Shown one piece after another: positions 1 through 7,321 of a stretch of DNA of 13,540 nucleotides. The notes under the pieces were generated by a model that had not been told where the DNA came from, made no database searches, and saw only the letters and a program-made list of their open reading frames with translations. How positions within the stretch are numbered: the first letter of the stretch is position 1; the number at the start of each line of letters is the position of its first letter. This DNA is from an uncultured Lachnospiraceae bacterium (GTDB lineage: Bacteria; Bacillota; Clostridia; Lachnospirales; Lachnospiraceae): assembly GCA_905236925.1 (NCBI GenBank), contig CAJOQS010000287.1, positions 1 through 13,540 on the forward strand. Reading direction: 5' to 3'. The position numbers were made by a program, and so were the translations under genes.

Positions 1-404
1 TCGATCGAAAAATCACTGTTCAGCGGAACCTTGAAATAGGGAACCCGATACAGCTCACACCAGACCTCGTAGAAGGAATAGGACACCTCGGGAAACCTTA
101 CCGGAAGGCCGCTGTTGAAGCAGCTGTGGAAGATCACCGAAAGAACGTCGTCGGATCCGACACCGACGAAGACATTCTCGGGTTTTACCCCGTGATATGC
201 GGCAAGATCCCTTCTGAGGGCGCCTCCGTCAACGGGAGGATACAGTTTCAGCCTGTCGCAGTTGAAGTGCTCTGCCGCGCTGATAACTCCCGGAGCGGGA
301 GGATAGGGATTCTCGTTTGTGTTGAGCTTTACCATATCCGGAAAATCCGGCTGGTCTCCGGGCACATAGGGGTCGATCGTTCTGAAGTTGTCCTTGTTTA
401 GCAT
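1..404 (-). CDS. hisC: Histidinol-phosphate aminotransferase-like, 5' part (cut by window edge)
   Basis: The N-terminal 134 codons of a fold-type I PLP aminotransferase read from an ATG at 404 preceded by GAGGAG. The NTNENPYPP block (residues 28-36), VGVGSDD (80-86) and FPEVSYSFY (104-112) are hallmarks of HisC, which converts imidazole-acetol phosphate and glutamate to histidinol phosphate and 2-oxoglutarate. The family is usually about 350 residues, so the catalytic lysine and the C-terminal arginine lie outside the window. The gene starts 61 nt after the argD stop with no terminator between them, so it is probably co-transcribed with the arginine genes. No other his gene is visible, so a different or broader substrate (aromatic or another amino acid) is possible. 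The family call is firm; the exact substrate is inferred. Confidence 0.85.
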   Translation of the reverse strand, partial: MLNKDNFRTIDPYVPGDQPDFPDMVKLNTNENPYPPAPGVISAAEHFNCDRLKLYPPVDGGALRRDLAAYHGVKPENVFVGVGSDDVLSVIFHSCFNSGLPVRFPEVSYSFYEVWCELYRVPYFKVPLNSDFSI

Positions 405-419
405 ACAGTTCTCCTCTAT

Positions 420-443
420 CGGATGCGGCTGGTTCGGCATCCG
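420..443 (-). other. Intercistronic hairpin upstream of hisC
   Basis: A 7-bp perfect stem, CGGATGC (420-426) against GCATCCG (437-443), with a 10-nt loop lies in the argD-hisC gap. It ends about 4 nt before the hisC ribosome binding site. There is no T-run after it on the minus strand, so it does not look like a terminator. It could affect hisC translation or mRNA stability; that role is inference. Confidence 0.4.
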
Positions 444-465
444 CTCTTTCATGCGTCAAAGGCTC

Positions 466-1626
466 TCACTCACAGCATCTGAGCAATATCGAAAGAGCTC
501 TCTGAAGCACATCCTCCGGAATGTTCAGGGCCGGGAGCAGACGTACCCTGTCCTTCGCAGTCAGGCAAAGCACTCCCTTTTCCATACAGGCCTTTACGAC
601 ATCAGCCGCAGGCTTAACTGTCTTTATGCCTATCATAAGTCCCATTCCGGAAACATCCTCTATGCCGGGCTTATCTGCGAGGGTCTTTCTGATCAGCTCC
701 TCTTTCTTTCGTACTCCGTCCAGAAGCTTCTCATCGATCCTTGAAAGAATGCTGTTTGCCGCGGCACAGGCTATGGGGTTTCCTCCGAAGGTTGAACCGT
801 GATCGCCGTATCCGAACACATTCTCAACCTTTTCCCCGAGCAAAGTCGCACCGAGCGGAAGTCCGCCCGAAAGTCCCTTCGCTGTGGAAATAACATCGGG
901 GGTGATGTCATAATTCATATAGGCGTAGAGCCTGCCGGTTCTGCCGTTGCCCGTCTGAACCTCGTCGACCATGAATACGATATCGTTCCCGGCGCACAGC
1001 TCACGTGCAGCTTTGACATATTCCCGGTCCACGGGGATCACTCCGCCCTCGCCCTGAATACATTCTATCATAAAACCGGCGGTTTTATTATCCCTTATTG
1101 CAATTTCAAGTTCATGCATATCTCCGGCGGTGACGTGGACAAATCCCGGGGTTAGAGGATTATAGAGTTCATGATAATGCTCCTGACCCGTTGCCGCAAG
1201 GGTCGTGAGCGTTCTGCCGTGAAAACTGTTCTTCAGCGTTATGATCGTTGAATAGTCGGAGCCTTTTTTCTCCGCCGCGTATTTTCTGGCAGCCTTGATT
1301 GCGCATTCGTTAGACTCCGCTCCCGAATTCGAGAAAAAGACCTTTTTCATGCCGGTGCGTTCGCACAGCTTTTCCGCCAGGTCGGCGCACGGTCCCGTAT
1401 AGTACAGATTTGACATGTGCTGTACTCTGTCAAGTTGATCAGTCACAGCCTTCTTCCAGACATCGTCGCCTATTCCGAAGGAGGTCACTCCGATCCCGGA
1501 TCCCATATCGATGTACTCTTTTCCGCTGCTGTCGCGCACAACAGAGCCCTTGCCCTCGACTATCTCCACGGGAAACCTGTTATATGTTCCGGCGATATAC
1601 TTTTTATCCTTTTCAGTAATAGTCAT
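466..1626 (-). CDS. argD: Acetylornithine aminotransferase
   Basis: A class III PLP aminotransferase of 386 residues, the usual ArgD length. It transaminates N-acetylglutamate semialdehyde with glutamate to N-acetylornithine in the cytoplasm. Visible motifs are SGAES (101-105), FHGRT (135-139), the DEVQTG cofactor block (221-226) and the Schiff-base lysine K250 in STAKGLSGGLPLGA. The frame could start six bases earlier at 1632, but that ATG is only 1 nt from the GAGG core. The ATG at 1626 has a 7-nt spacing and is preferred. It follows the argB stop by 9 nt, so the two are probably translationally coupled. It ends with the unusual tail LLRCCE. ArgD enzymes often also serve as succinyldiaminopimelate aminotransferase, which is possible here but not shown by the sequence. 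Confidence 0.95.
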   Translation of the reverse strand: MTITEKDKKYIAGTYNRFPVEIVEGKGSVVRDSSGKEYIDMGSGIGVTSFGIGDDVWKKAVTDQLDRVQHMSNLYYTGPCADLAEKLCERTGMKKVFFSNSGAESNECAIKAARKYAAEKKGSDYSTIITLKNSFHGRTLTTLAATGQEHYHELYNPLTPGFVHVTAGDMHELEIAIRDNKTAGFMIECIQGEGGVIPVDREYVKAARELCAGNDIVFMVDEVQTGNGRTGRLYAYMNYDITPDVISTAKGLSGGLPLGATLLGEKVENVFGYGDHGSTFGGNPIACAAANSILSRIDEKLLDGVRKKEELIRKTLADKPGIEDVSGMGLMIGIKTVKPAADVVKACMEKGVLCLTAKDRVRLLPALNIPEDVLQRALSILLRCCE

Positions 1627-1635
1627 CGTCATTCC

Positions 1636-2508
1636 TCACCTGCCCTCGTATGTCACCATTGTTCCGGCACCTTCGTCGGTAAGCAGCTCCATAAGTATGG
1701 AATGCGGAACACGTCCGTCCATGATGACAACATTTTTAACTCCGTAATTAAGAGCGTCTATGCAGCACTCGACCTTCGGTATCATTCCGCCGCTTACGGT
1801 ACCGTCCTCATACAGCTTCTTCGCCTCTTCCGGCGTTACCTTGGGGATCAGCGTTGACGGATCGTCCTTGTCCTTCAGTATCCCGGCAATATCCGTCATC
1901 ATTATAAGCCTTTCGGCCTCGAGTGCGCCGGCTATATGAGCAGCCGCCGTATCGCCGTTGATGTTGTAGGTATTGCCGTCCCTGTCGCAGCCCACCGTCG
2001 AAACGACCGGAATATATCCTTTTTCAAGCAGATCCCTTACCGGCTTGATGTTGACTCCGGTTATCTCTCCGACATATCCGAGAGCCTTGTTCTTGATCCT
2101 GGCCTCGATAAGCCTTCCGTCCATTCCGGAAAGTCCGACTGCCTGTCCGCCCTTCATTTCAAGAAGGTTGACCAGAGTCTTGTTGACCTTGCCTGCAAGT
2201 ACCATCTGGACGATATCAACAGTCTCCTTATCCGTAACGCGCAGGCCGTTTACAAACTCCGGCTTCTTGCCGAGTCTGTCCATAAGCTCACTGATCTCGG
2301 GGCCGCCGCCGTGAACAAGAACTATCTTAACACCGATCAGCCACAGAAGAACGATATCCTCCATGACCTGCTGCTTCAGATTTTCGTTTACCATGGCGTT
2401 GCCGCCGTATTTAACGACAACGATCTTTCCGTTGTATCTCTTGATGTAGGGAAGCGCCTGTGTCAGTACTTCCGCGCGCTTAGCATTTGTAAGATCCGTA
2501 TTCATCAT
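1636..2508 (-). CDS. argB: Acetylglutamate kinase
   Basis: A 290-residue amino acid kinase family protein that phosphorylates N-acetylglutamate to N-acetylglutamyl-5-phosphate. KYGGNAM (33-39), HGGGP (66-70) and GLRVTD (88-93) form the phosphate and substrate sites, and NINGDTAAA (182-190) is also conserved. A helical N-terminal extension runs before the kinase core (residues about 9-28, ending LPYIKRYNGK). In this family such an extension marks the arginine-inhibited, hexameric enzymes of the cyclic pathway. This fits the argJ gene next door, because in the cyclic route ArgB is the usual feedback target. Feedback inhibition is therefore inferred. The start is one of two adjacent ATGs at 2508/2505, behind AGGA. 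It lies 27 nt after argJ and 9 nt before argD. Confidence 0.96.
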   Translation of the reverse strand: MMNTDLTNAKRAEVLTQALPYIKRYNGKIVVVKYGGNAMVNENLKQQVMEDIVLLWLIGVKIVLVHGGGPEISELMDRLGKKPEFVNGLRVTDKETVDIVQMVLAGKVNKTLVNLLEMKGGQAVGLSGMDGRLIEARIKNKALGYVGEITGVNIKPVRDLLEKGYIPVVSTVGCDRDGNTYNINGDTAAAHIAGALEAERLIMMTDIAGILKDKDDPSTLIPKVTPEEAKKLYEDGTVSGGMIPKVECCIDALNYGVKNVVIMDGRVPHSILMELLTDEGAGTMVTYEGR

Positions 2509-2535
2509 GCACCTGTTCCTTTTTAAGTCTGTTTA

Positions 2536-3750
2536 TCAGGTCCTGTAGTCACCGTTTATCTTAACGTAGTCATAGGTAAGGTCGCATCCCCAGGCCGTTG
2601 CCTCAGCATTTCCGGAATTCAATCCTACTTCTATCTCTATTTCCTTCTCAAGCAGGATCTCCTTGGCGAGATCCTCCGAGAAATCGATGCCCGCACCGTT
2701 CTTGCAGACCGGGATAGTTCCCTTTTTGCTTGTGAACGCGACATCGATCCTGCTCACATCAACATCGGCTCCGCTGTAGCCTATCGCACAGAGAACACGT
2801 CCCCAGTTCGCATCGGCTCCGAACATCGCAGCCTTAAGAAGACTCGAGCAGATCACCGACTTGGCCACTGTTCTGGCAGTTTCAATATCCGCCGCGCCGC
2901 TGCACCTGCACTCAAGAAGCTTCGTCGCCCCTTCGCCGTCGCCTGCGATCATTCTGCACAGACCGATATTTACTGTATTGAGCGCCTTCATGAATTCTTC
3001 GAAATCCGGGCCTTCGGCGGTTATCTCCGGATTTCCTGCCATTCCGTTCGCAAGAACAGTCACCATGTCATTCGTCGAAGTGTCGCCGTCGATGCTGAGC
3101 ATGTTGAAGGTTCCGGCTATATCGCCTTTAAGAGCCTTGTTCAGCATTTCCGGGGAAATGGCTGCGTCGGTCGTTATGAACACCAGCATCGTAGCCATAT
3201 TCGGATGGATCATTCCGCTTCCCTTTGCAATGCCGCCGAGACTGCACTTCACTCCGCCGAGCTCAAACTCGACAGCTATCTCCTTCATGACCGTGTCGGT
3301 CGTCATAATGCCTTCGGCTGCCGCGGAGCAGTCATCGGCGTTAAGGGAAGCCACAAGCCCGGGTATTCCGTTCTTGATCGGCTCCGGATCGAGAGGCTGT
3401 CCGATGACTCCGGTCGAAGCAACGACCACATCCTTCGGACTGATCTTCAGCGCATCGGCAAGAGCATCGCACATAGCCTCCGCGACCTCGATGCCGTTCG
3501 CATTACATGTGTTTGCGTTTCCGCTGTTGCAGATCACAGCCTGCGCCTTTCCGTCAGCGATATTGTTCTTCGTGACGATAAGGGGCGCTCCCTTTACAAG
3601 ATTTGTTGTATATACCGCCGCCGCGCTTGCGGGTACTTCACTGTAGATCAGCGCCAGATCCTTCTTGCTCCTGTTCTTTCTGATACCGCAGTGCACTCCT
3701 CCCGCAAGAAAACCCTTTGCCGCACATATTCCGCCTTTAATCAATTCCAT
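2536..3750 (-). CDS. argJ: Glutamate N-acetyltransferase / ornithine acetyltransferase
   Basis: A 404-residue ArgJ, full length for the family. It moves the acetyl group from N-acetylornithine to glutamate, giving ornithine and renewing N-acetylglutamate; some members can also use acetyl-CoA. It is made as a precursor that cuts itself at the conserved A-T-M-L site. Here that is A186/T187 in HPNMATML, so Thr187 would become the nucleophile at the start of the beta chain. The oxyanion segment STGVIG is at 112-117 and the substrate loop KGSGMIHP at 176-183. The C-terminal DLTYDYVKIN block is intact. The start ATG has a GGAG site 8 nt upstream. It lies 50 nt after argC. No ArgA or ArgE gene is visible, which is consistent with a cyclic pathway. 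Confidence 0.96.
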   Translation of the reverse strand: MELIKGGICAAKGFLAGGVHCGIRKNRSKKDLALIYSEVPASAAAVYTTNLVKGAPLIVTKNNIADGKAQAVICNSGNANTCNANGIEVAEAMCDALADALKISPKDVVVASTGVIGQPLDPEPIKNGIPGLVASLNADDCSAAAEGIMTTDTVMKEIAVEFELGGVKCSLGGIAKGSGMIHPNMATMLVFITTDAAISPEMLNKALKGDIAGTFNMLSIDGDTSTNDMVTVLANGMAGNPEITAEGPDFEEFMKALNTVNIGLCRMIAGDGEGATKLLECRCSGAADIETARTVAKSVICSSLLKAAMFGADANWGRVLCAIGYSGADVDVSRIDVAFTSKKGTIPVCKNGAGIDFSEDLAKEILLEKEIEIEVGLNSGNAEATAWGCDLTYDYVKINGDYRT

Positions 3751-3800
3751 AGTATTATCTCCGTTTCCTTTTTTTAATGCCGTCGTTCGGGATCAGGTCA

Positions 3801-4742
3801 TCACCGATCGCCTATATTCATCCCGGTTGCTTCTTCTGCTCCCAGCACTATGTTCATATTCTGTATCGCAGCACCCGATGCTCCCTTCCCCAGATTGTCG
3901 AATCTCGACACCAGAAGGATGCGTTCTTCGCTGCCTGTTACCGTTATTTCCATATCGTCCCTTCCAGCAAAAGCTCCTGCCGAAAGGAATCCCGTTCCTT
4001 CATCCCCGGCATCGCGCCTGAAGCTTACGAGTCCTTTTCCATTGTAATAACCTTCGTAGGCTTCTTCAATGTCTCGGATCGTTCCCTTCACATCGTCTGC
4101 AAACAGGGAGACCGTCACCTCCATGCCCGCGTAAAAGGGAGCCACTATCGGACAGAAAACGGGTGCCCTGCTCAGTCCGCACAGCTTCTGCATCTCGGGA
4201 AGATGCTTATGCTGCTGTGTGAGGCCGTACATCCTCGGAGCATCGAGCAGAGGGCTGCGCCCTTCCGCTTCATATTCGGCTATCATCTTCTTGCCGCCGC
4301 CCGAGTATCCGGTAAGAGAAAAAGCCGTCAGCTCAGCATCTTTGCTGATAAGCCCCGCTTCGGTAAGAGGACGTACCAGCGCTATAAAGCCGCTTGCATG
4401 ACAGCCCGGGTTGGCTATCCTTGAGGCTTTCGAAAGCTTCTCTCTCTGACCGCTCAGCTCCGGGAAGCCGTATGTCCAGCCCTCGGCAGTCCTGTGGGCC
4501 GTCGACGTGTCTATGACATGAACTCCGGGCTCCGTAACGAGTCCTGCAGCCTCCACCGCCGCCGCATCGGGCAGGCACAGGAACGCAATGTCCGCGCTGT
4601 TGAGCGCCTCGGCACGCGCCGCCGCATCTTTTCTCTTCTCTTCCGTAAGCTTTATCAGTTCGATATCGCGCCGCCCCTCGAGCCTCTCATATATCCTCAG
4701 CCCTGTCGTGCCGGCACTTCCGTCAATGAATACCTTTGTCAC
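3801..4742 (-). CDS. argC: N-acetyl-gamma-glutamyl-phosphate reductase, type 2
   Basis: NADPH-dependent reduction of N-acetylglutamyl phosphate to the semialdehyde, the third step to ornithine. At 313 residues, with FIDGSAGTTG (5-14) as the nucleotide-binding start, this is the shorter type 2 ArgC. The catalytic cysteine is C114 in NPGCHASG, and HKHLPEM (178-184) carries the partner histidine. FDNLGKGASGAA (281-292) is the conserved C-terminal block. I chose the GTG at 4742. The longest frame starts at a GTG at 4751, but that codon lies inside AAAGAGGTGATC, which matches the 16S anti-Shine-Dalgarno and sits 8 nt ahead of 4742. It is the first gene of the arg cluster, directly behind the promoter at 4773-4800. 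It ends with two TGA stops in tandem (3803-3798). Confidence 0.95.
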   Translation of the reverse strand: MTKVFIDGSAGTTGLRIYERLEGRRDIELIKLTEEKRKDAAARAEALNSADIAFLCLPDAAAVEAAGLVTEPGVHVIDTSTAHRTAEGWTYGFPELSGQREKLSKASRIANPGCHASGFIALVRPLTEAGLISKDAELTAFSLTGYSGGGKKMIAEYEAEGRSPLLDAPRMYGLTQQHKHLPEMQKLCGLSRAPVFCPIVAPFYAGMEVTVSLFADDVKGTIRDIEEAYEGYYNGKGLVSFRRDAGDEGTGFLSAGAFAGRDDMEITVTGSEERILLVSRFDNLGKGASGAAIQNMNIVLGAEEATGMNIGDR

Positions 4743-4756
4743 CGGGATCACCTCTT

Positions 4757-4770
4757 TAAATAATTATGCA
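4757..4770 (-). promoter_or_regulatory. Candidate ArgR box at the argC transcription start
   Basis: On the minus strand TGCATAATTATTTA matches 8 of 10 fixed positions of the ArgR core TGAAT-WWWW-ATTCA. It covers the predicted +1 and the start of the leader, where a bound repressor would block transcription. The region is very AT-rich, so a chance match is quite possible. Confidence 0.4.
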
Positions 4771-4772
4771 TT

Positions 4773-4800
4773 ATTATACACGTTTCTATGCATAAATCAA
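4773..4800 (-). promoter_or_regulatory. Sigma-A type promoter of the arg cluster
   Basis: The minus strand shows TTGATT (4800-4795), a 16-nt spacer and a perfect TATAAT (4778-4773). The predicted start of transcription is near 4767, giving a leader of only about 25 nt before argC. It lies just after the terminator that closes the preceding gene cluster. Confidence 0.75.
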
Positions 4801-4809
4801 GTATGTATA

Positions 4810-4823
4810 TGAATATTTATAAA
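4810..4823 (+). promoter_or_regulatory. Candidate upstream ArgR box
   Basis: TGAATATTTATAAA has one perfect half-site (TGAAT) and matches 8 of 10 fixed positions of the ArgR core. It lies about 10 bp upstream of the -35 element. Together with the box at 4757-4770 it would flank the promoter. AT-rich context keeps confidence low. Confidence 0.35.
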
Positions 4824-4829
4824 TATTTT

Positions 4830-4855
4830 AAAAAGGGCCACAAAAATGGCCCTTT
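4830..4855 (-). terminator. Intrinsic terminator after the aspartate-family cluster
   Basis: A 9-bp perfect stem, AAAGGGCCA and TGGCCCTTT, with a 6-nt loop begins 14 nt after the aminotransferase stop. On the minus strand it has an A-tract before and five T's at the 3' side. It separates the hom-lysC-aminotransferase genes from argC. Confidence 0.88.
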
Positions 4856-4868
4856 CATTGCTTTGATA

Positions 4869-6056
4869 TTATTGTCTGTATTCCCCGGCGAGTGCCTTGA
4901 ATGCCGGCAGCGCCCGCTCAATCATGGCATGATCGACGCAATATGCGATCCTGACATAACCCGGGCAGCCGAAGGTCGACCCCGGTACGATAAGAAGGTG
5001 ATGTGCCTTTGCCTTCGCGACAAATGCCTTGTCATCCGCTTCAAGCGCTTTTACGAAAAGATAGAAGGCTCCTTCCGGCTTGATGCATTCATAGCCGTAC
5101 TCACGCAGCTTCGTATAGAGAAGCTCGCGGTTGCGGTCATATATGCCTATGTCAACCGACGCGTTGAGGCACTTGGAAACCACAACCTGTGCCACCGACG
5201 GAGCATTAACGAAGCCGAGTATTCTTGTTGCAACTCCCGCTGCGGCAAAGATCTCGCCGTAGCCGTCGATCTCGGAGGGGATCACAAGATATCCTATGCG
5301 GTCTCCCGGCAGCGACAGCGATTTGCTGAAGCTGTATCCCACGATCGTATTCCTGTAGATCGTAGGGATATAGGGTACCTCGACACCGTCATAGGCAAGC
5401 TCCCTGTACGGCTCATCCGAAAGGATGTATATCGGAGCGCCGAATTCCTTCTGCTTCTTCTCGAGGACAGCGGCGATCTTCTCCAGAGTTTCCCTTGAAT
5501 AAACAACACCGGTGGGGTTGTTGGGGGAATTGATTATAACGATCCTGGTCTTTCCGGTGATCGAAGCCTCGAATTCGTCAAGTTTAGGCTGGAAGGACGA
5601 AGTATCCGGTGATATCTCGACCAGAACACCGTCAAAATTGCTCACATAATTGCGGTATTCTCCGAAGAAAGGCGAGAAGGTGATGACCTCGTCTCCCGGA
5701 TTCAGTATCGTCTTGAGGATAACGTTCATTCCGCCTGCAGCACCTACGGTCATGATGATATTGCCGGCAGAAAACGATGTCCCGAACCTTCCGTTTATGC
5801 TTTCCGCAATGGCTCCGCGCACCTCATCGAAACCGATGTTGGGCATATAGCCGTGGATATAGTTTGCGTTATACGAGTCCGGAATGCTCTTGAGCGCCTC
5901 AGCCACCTCGGTGGGAGGCTCAACGCTGGGATTTCCCAGACTGAAATCATATACATTTTCACTGCCGAATTCGGCAGCCATTTTCCTTCCCTCTTCGAAC
6001 ATCGCGCGAATGGCTGAGCTGTTCTTTACGAGGTTTTCCATTTTTCTGGATATCAT
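4869..6056 (-). CDS. Class I/II PLP-dependent aminotransferase, probably aspartate type
   Basis: A 395-residue fold-type I aminotransferase. SLGNPS (39-44), the SPNNPTG block (177-183), SDEPY (213-217), the Schiff-base lysine K245 in SFSKSLSLPGDRIG and the carboxylate-binding R369 in YVRIAY are all present, so it should be active. Its place 12 nt behind aspartokinase suggests aspartate formation from oxaloacetate, or another transamination in the aspartate family; the substrate is inferred. Neither residue signatures nor context exclude an alanine, aromatic or diaminopimelate role. The start at 6056 has only a weak GGGG site at 7 nt. The next in-frame ATG (6041) has none, so the longer form is kept. 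The gene is the last before the terminator at 4830-4855. Confidence 0.9.
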   Translation of the reverse strand: MISRKMENLVKNSSAIRAMFEEGRKMAAEFGSENVYDFSLGNPSVEPPTEVAEALKSIPDSYNANYIHGYMPNIGFDEVRGAIAESINGRFGTSFSAGNIIMTVGAAGGMNVILKTILNPGDEVITFSPFFGEYRNYVSNFDGVLVEISPDTSSFQPKLDEFEASITGKTRIVIINSPNNPTGVVYSRETLEKIAAVLEKKQKEFGAPIYILSDEPYRELAYDGVEVPYIPTIYRNTIVGYSFSKSLSLPGDRIGYLVIPSEIDGYGEIFAAAGVATRILGFVNAPSVAQVVVSKCLNASVDIGIYDRNRELLYTKLREYGYECIKPEGAFYLFVKALEADDKAFVAKAKAHHLLIVPGSTFGCPGYVRIAYCVDHAMIERALPAFKALAGEYRQ

Positions 6057-6068
6057 ATGCGGACCCCG

Positions 6069-6557
6069 TCAGATTGATTTTTTTGCGGTGATGAACATGT
6101 CATGGATCGCGTTCATGGCCTGCTCGGTATACTGCTCGTCGATCAGAACGGAGATCTTGATCTCGGAGGTGGAGATCATCTTGATATTGATGCCTGCGTC
6201 GTACAGCGCTTCGAACATCTTGGATGCAACACCTGCGTTCGCAACCATTCCTGCTCCGACAACGGAAACCTTTGCCACAGTGCGGTCAACATCGATCCTC
6301 TCACAGATAAGACTTGTCTGTCTGTGCTGCTCCATTACCGCGATAGCTTCATCCGCATTGTTGGAGGATACCGTAAAGCTGATGTCCTTTGTGCCGCCGC
6401 GTCCGACCGACTGCAGGATAACATCAACGTTAATGTTATGATTTGCGAGATGATTGAAGAGTTTGAAAGCTACTCCGGGCTGATCCTGAACTCCGATAAC
6501 AGCGATAAGAGTCGTATTTTTATCGCAGGCAACACCGCTGACAAGCATTTTTTCCAT
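6069..6557 (-). CDS. lysC: Candidate internal start: aspartokinase beta (regulatory) subunit
   Basis: Codon 245 of the aspartokinase gene is an in-frame ATG (6557-6555) preceded 9 nt upstream by AAAGGAG (6573-6567), as strong as any gene start in this window. Translation from it would give 162 residues holding both ACT domains and no kinase domain. In Bacillus subtilis aspartokinase II and Corynebacterium aspartokinase, the beta subunit is made in just this way from an internal start near codon 246-250. The position match and the ribosome binding site are seen directly; that the product is made is inference. A second in-frame ATG three codons later (6548) is a less well spaced alternative. 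Confidence 0.72.
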   Translation of the reverse strand: MEKMLVSGVACDKNTTLIAVIGVQDQPGVAFKLFNHLANHNINVDVILQSVGRGGTKDISFTVSSNNADEAIAVMEQHRQTSLICERIDVDRTVAKVSVVGAGMVANAGVASKMFEALYDAGINIKMISTSEIKISVLIDEQYTEQAMNAIHDMFITAKKSI

Positions 6558-7289
6558 TTTAGCATTCTCCTTTACTATTGTACCCTCATTCGTATTAAGA
6601 CTGGACCTTACAACAAGCTGAACTCCGTATTTCTTTGCCATCTCGACGGAGCGGTTGTGAAGCACTCCGGCTCCGAGAGACGCGAGCTCGAGCATCTCGT
6701 CATAGGTTATCTCATCAAGCTTACGCGCATTGGGTACGATTCTCGGATCCGCGGTATAAACGCCGTCAACATCCGTGTAGATCTCACATTTGTCCGCCTT
6801 GAGCGCAGCCGCAAGGGCAACCGCCGTCGTATCCGAGCCGCCGCGGCCCAGAGTCGTGACATTGTCATATTTATCTATTCCTTGGAAACCGGTGATTATG
6901 ACGATCTTCCGGGCATCCAGTTCATTCCTTATCCTCTCGGCGTCGATCGATTTCAGTCTGGCGTTCGTATAATTTGAAGATGTATGCATCGCCACCTGAA
7001 ACGCGTTCAGCGAAACGGCCGGAACTCCGAGCTGAGCCATCGCCATTGCCATCAGAGAAACCGATATCTGCTCTCCGACACTCACCAGCATATCCAGCTC
7101 TCTTTTGGGCGGATTGGGATTTATGTCCTTAGCCTTCGCTATCAGTTCGTCAGTACTTTTCCCCATTGCCGAAAGAACCACAACAACGTCATTGCCCTGC
7201 TGATAATCCTCGATACAGCGCTTGGCCACATTGTAGATCCTTTCCTTGTTTCCGACGGATGTTCCGCCGAATTTTTTAACTACCAGCAT
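6069..7289 (-). CDS. lysC: Aspartokinase with C-terminal ACT domains
   Basis: A 406-residue aspartate kinase that makes 4-phospho-L-aspartate, the entry step to lysine, threonine and methionine. KFGGTSV (6-12) opens the kinase domain and GRGGSDTTA (148-156) lies in the catalytic core. Two ACT domains follow, at about 263-326 and 340-400, the second with the conserved MISTSEIKISVLID stretch. Length and layout match the monofunctional alpha2beta2 enzymes, which are inhibited by lysine, threonine or both. Which effector applies here cannot be read. The start ATG at 7289 has AGAGGAG 9 nt upstream. It follows hom by 32 nt and precedes the aminotransferase by 12 nt. It contains a strong internal start, described separately. 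No lysine riboswitch precedes it. Confidence 0.96.
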   Translation of the reverse strand: MLVVKKFGGTSVGNKERIYNVAKRCIEDYQQGNDVVVVLSAMGKSTDELIAKAKDINPNPPKRELDMLVSVGEQISVSLMAMAMAQLGVPAVSLNAFQVAMHTSSNYTNARLKSIDAERIRNELDARKIVIITGFQGIDKYDNVTTLGRGGSDTTAVALAAALKADKCEIYTDVDGVYTADPRIVPNARKLDEITYDEMLELASLGAGVLHNRSVEMAKKYGVQLVVRSSLNTNEGTIVKENAKMEKMLVSGVACDKNTTLIAVIGVQDQPGVAFKLFNHLANHNINVDVILQSVGRGGTKDISFTVSSNNADEAIAVMEQHRQTSLICERIDVDRTVAKVSVVGAGMVANAGVASKMFEALYDAGINIKMISTSEIKISVLIDEQYTEQAMNAIHDMFITAKKSI

Positions 7290-7321
7290 ATGATTAATCT
7301 CCTCTTCAGATGCAAAGATCC

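Noticed and set aside
2861..3646. A 261-codon plus-strand open frame opposite argJ
   Set aside because: Rich in Ser, Pro and Ala with no motif, and argJ on the other strand is complete and conserved end to end.
6102..6977. A 291-codon plus-strand open frame
   Set aside because: Shadow of aspartokinase in the codon-aligned register.
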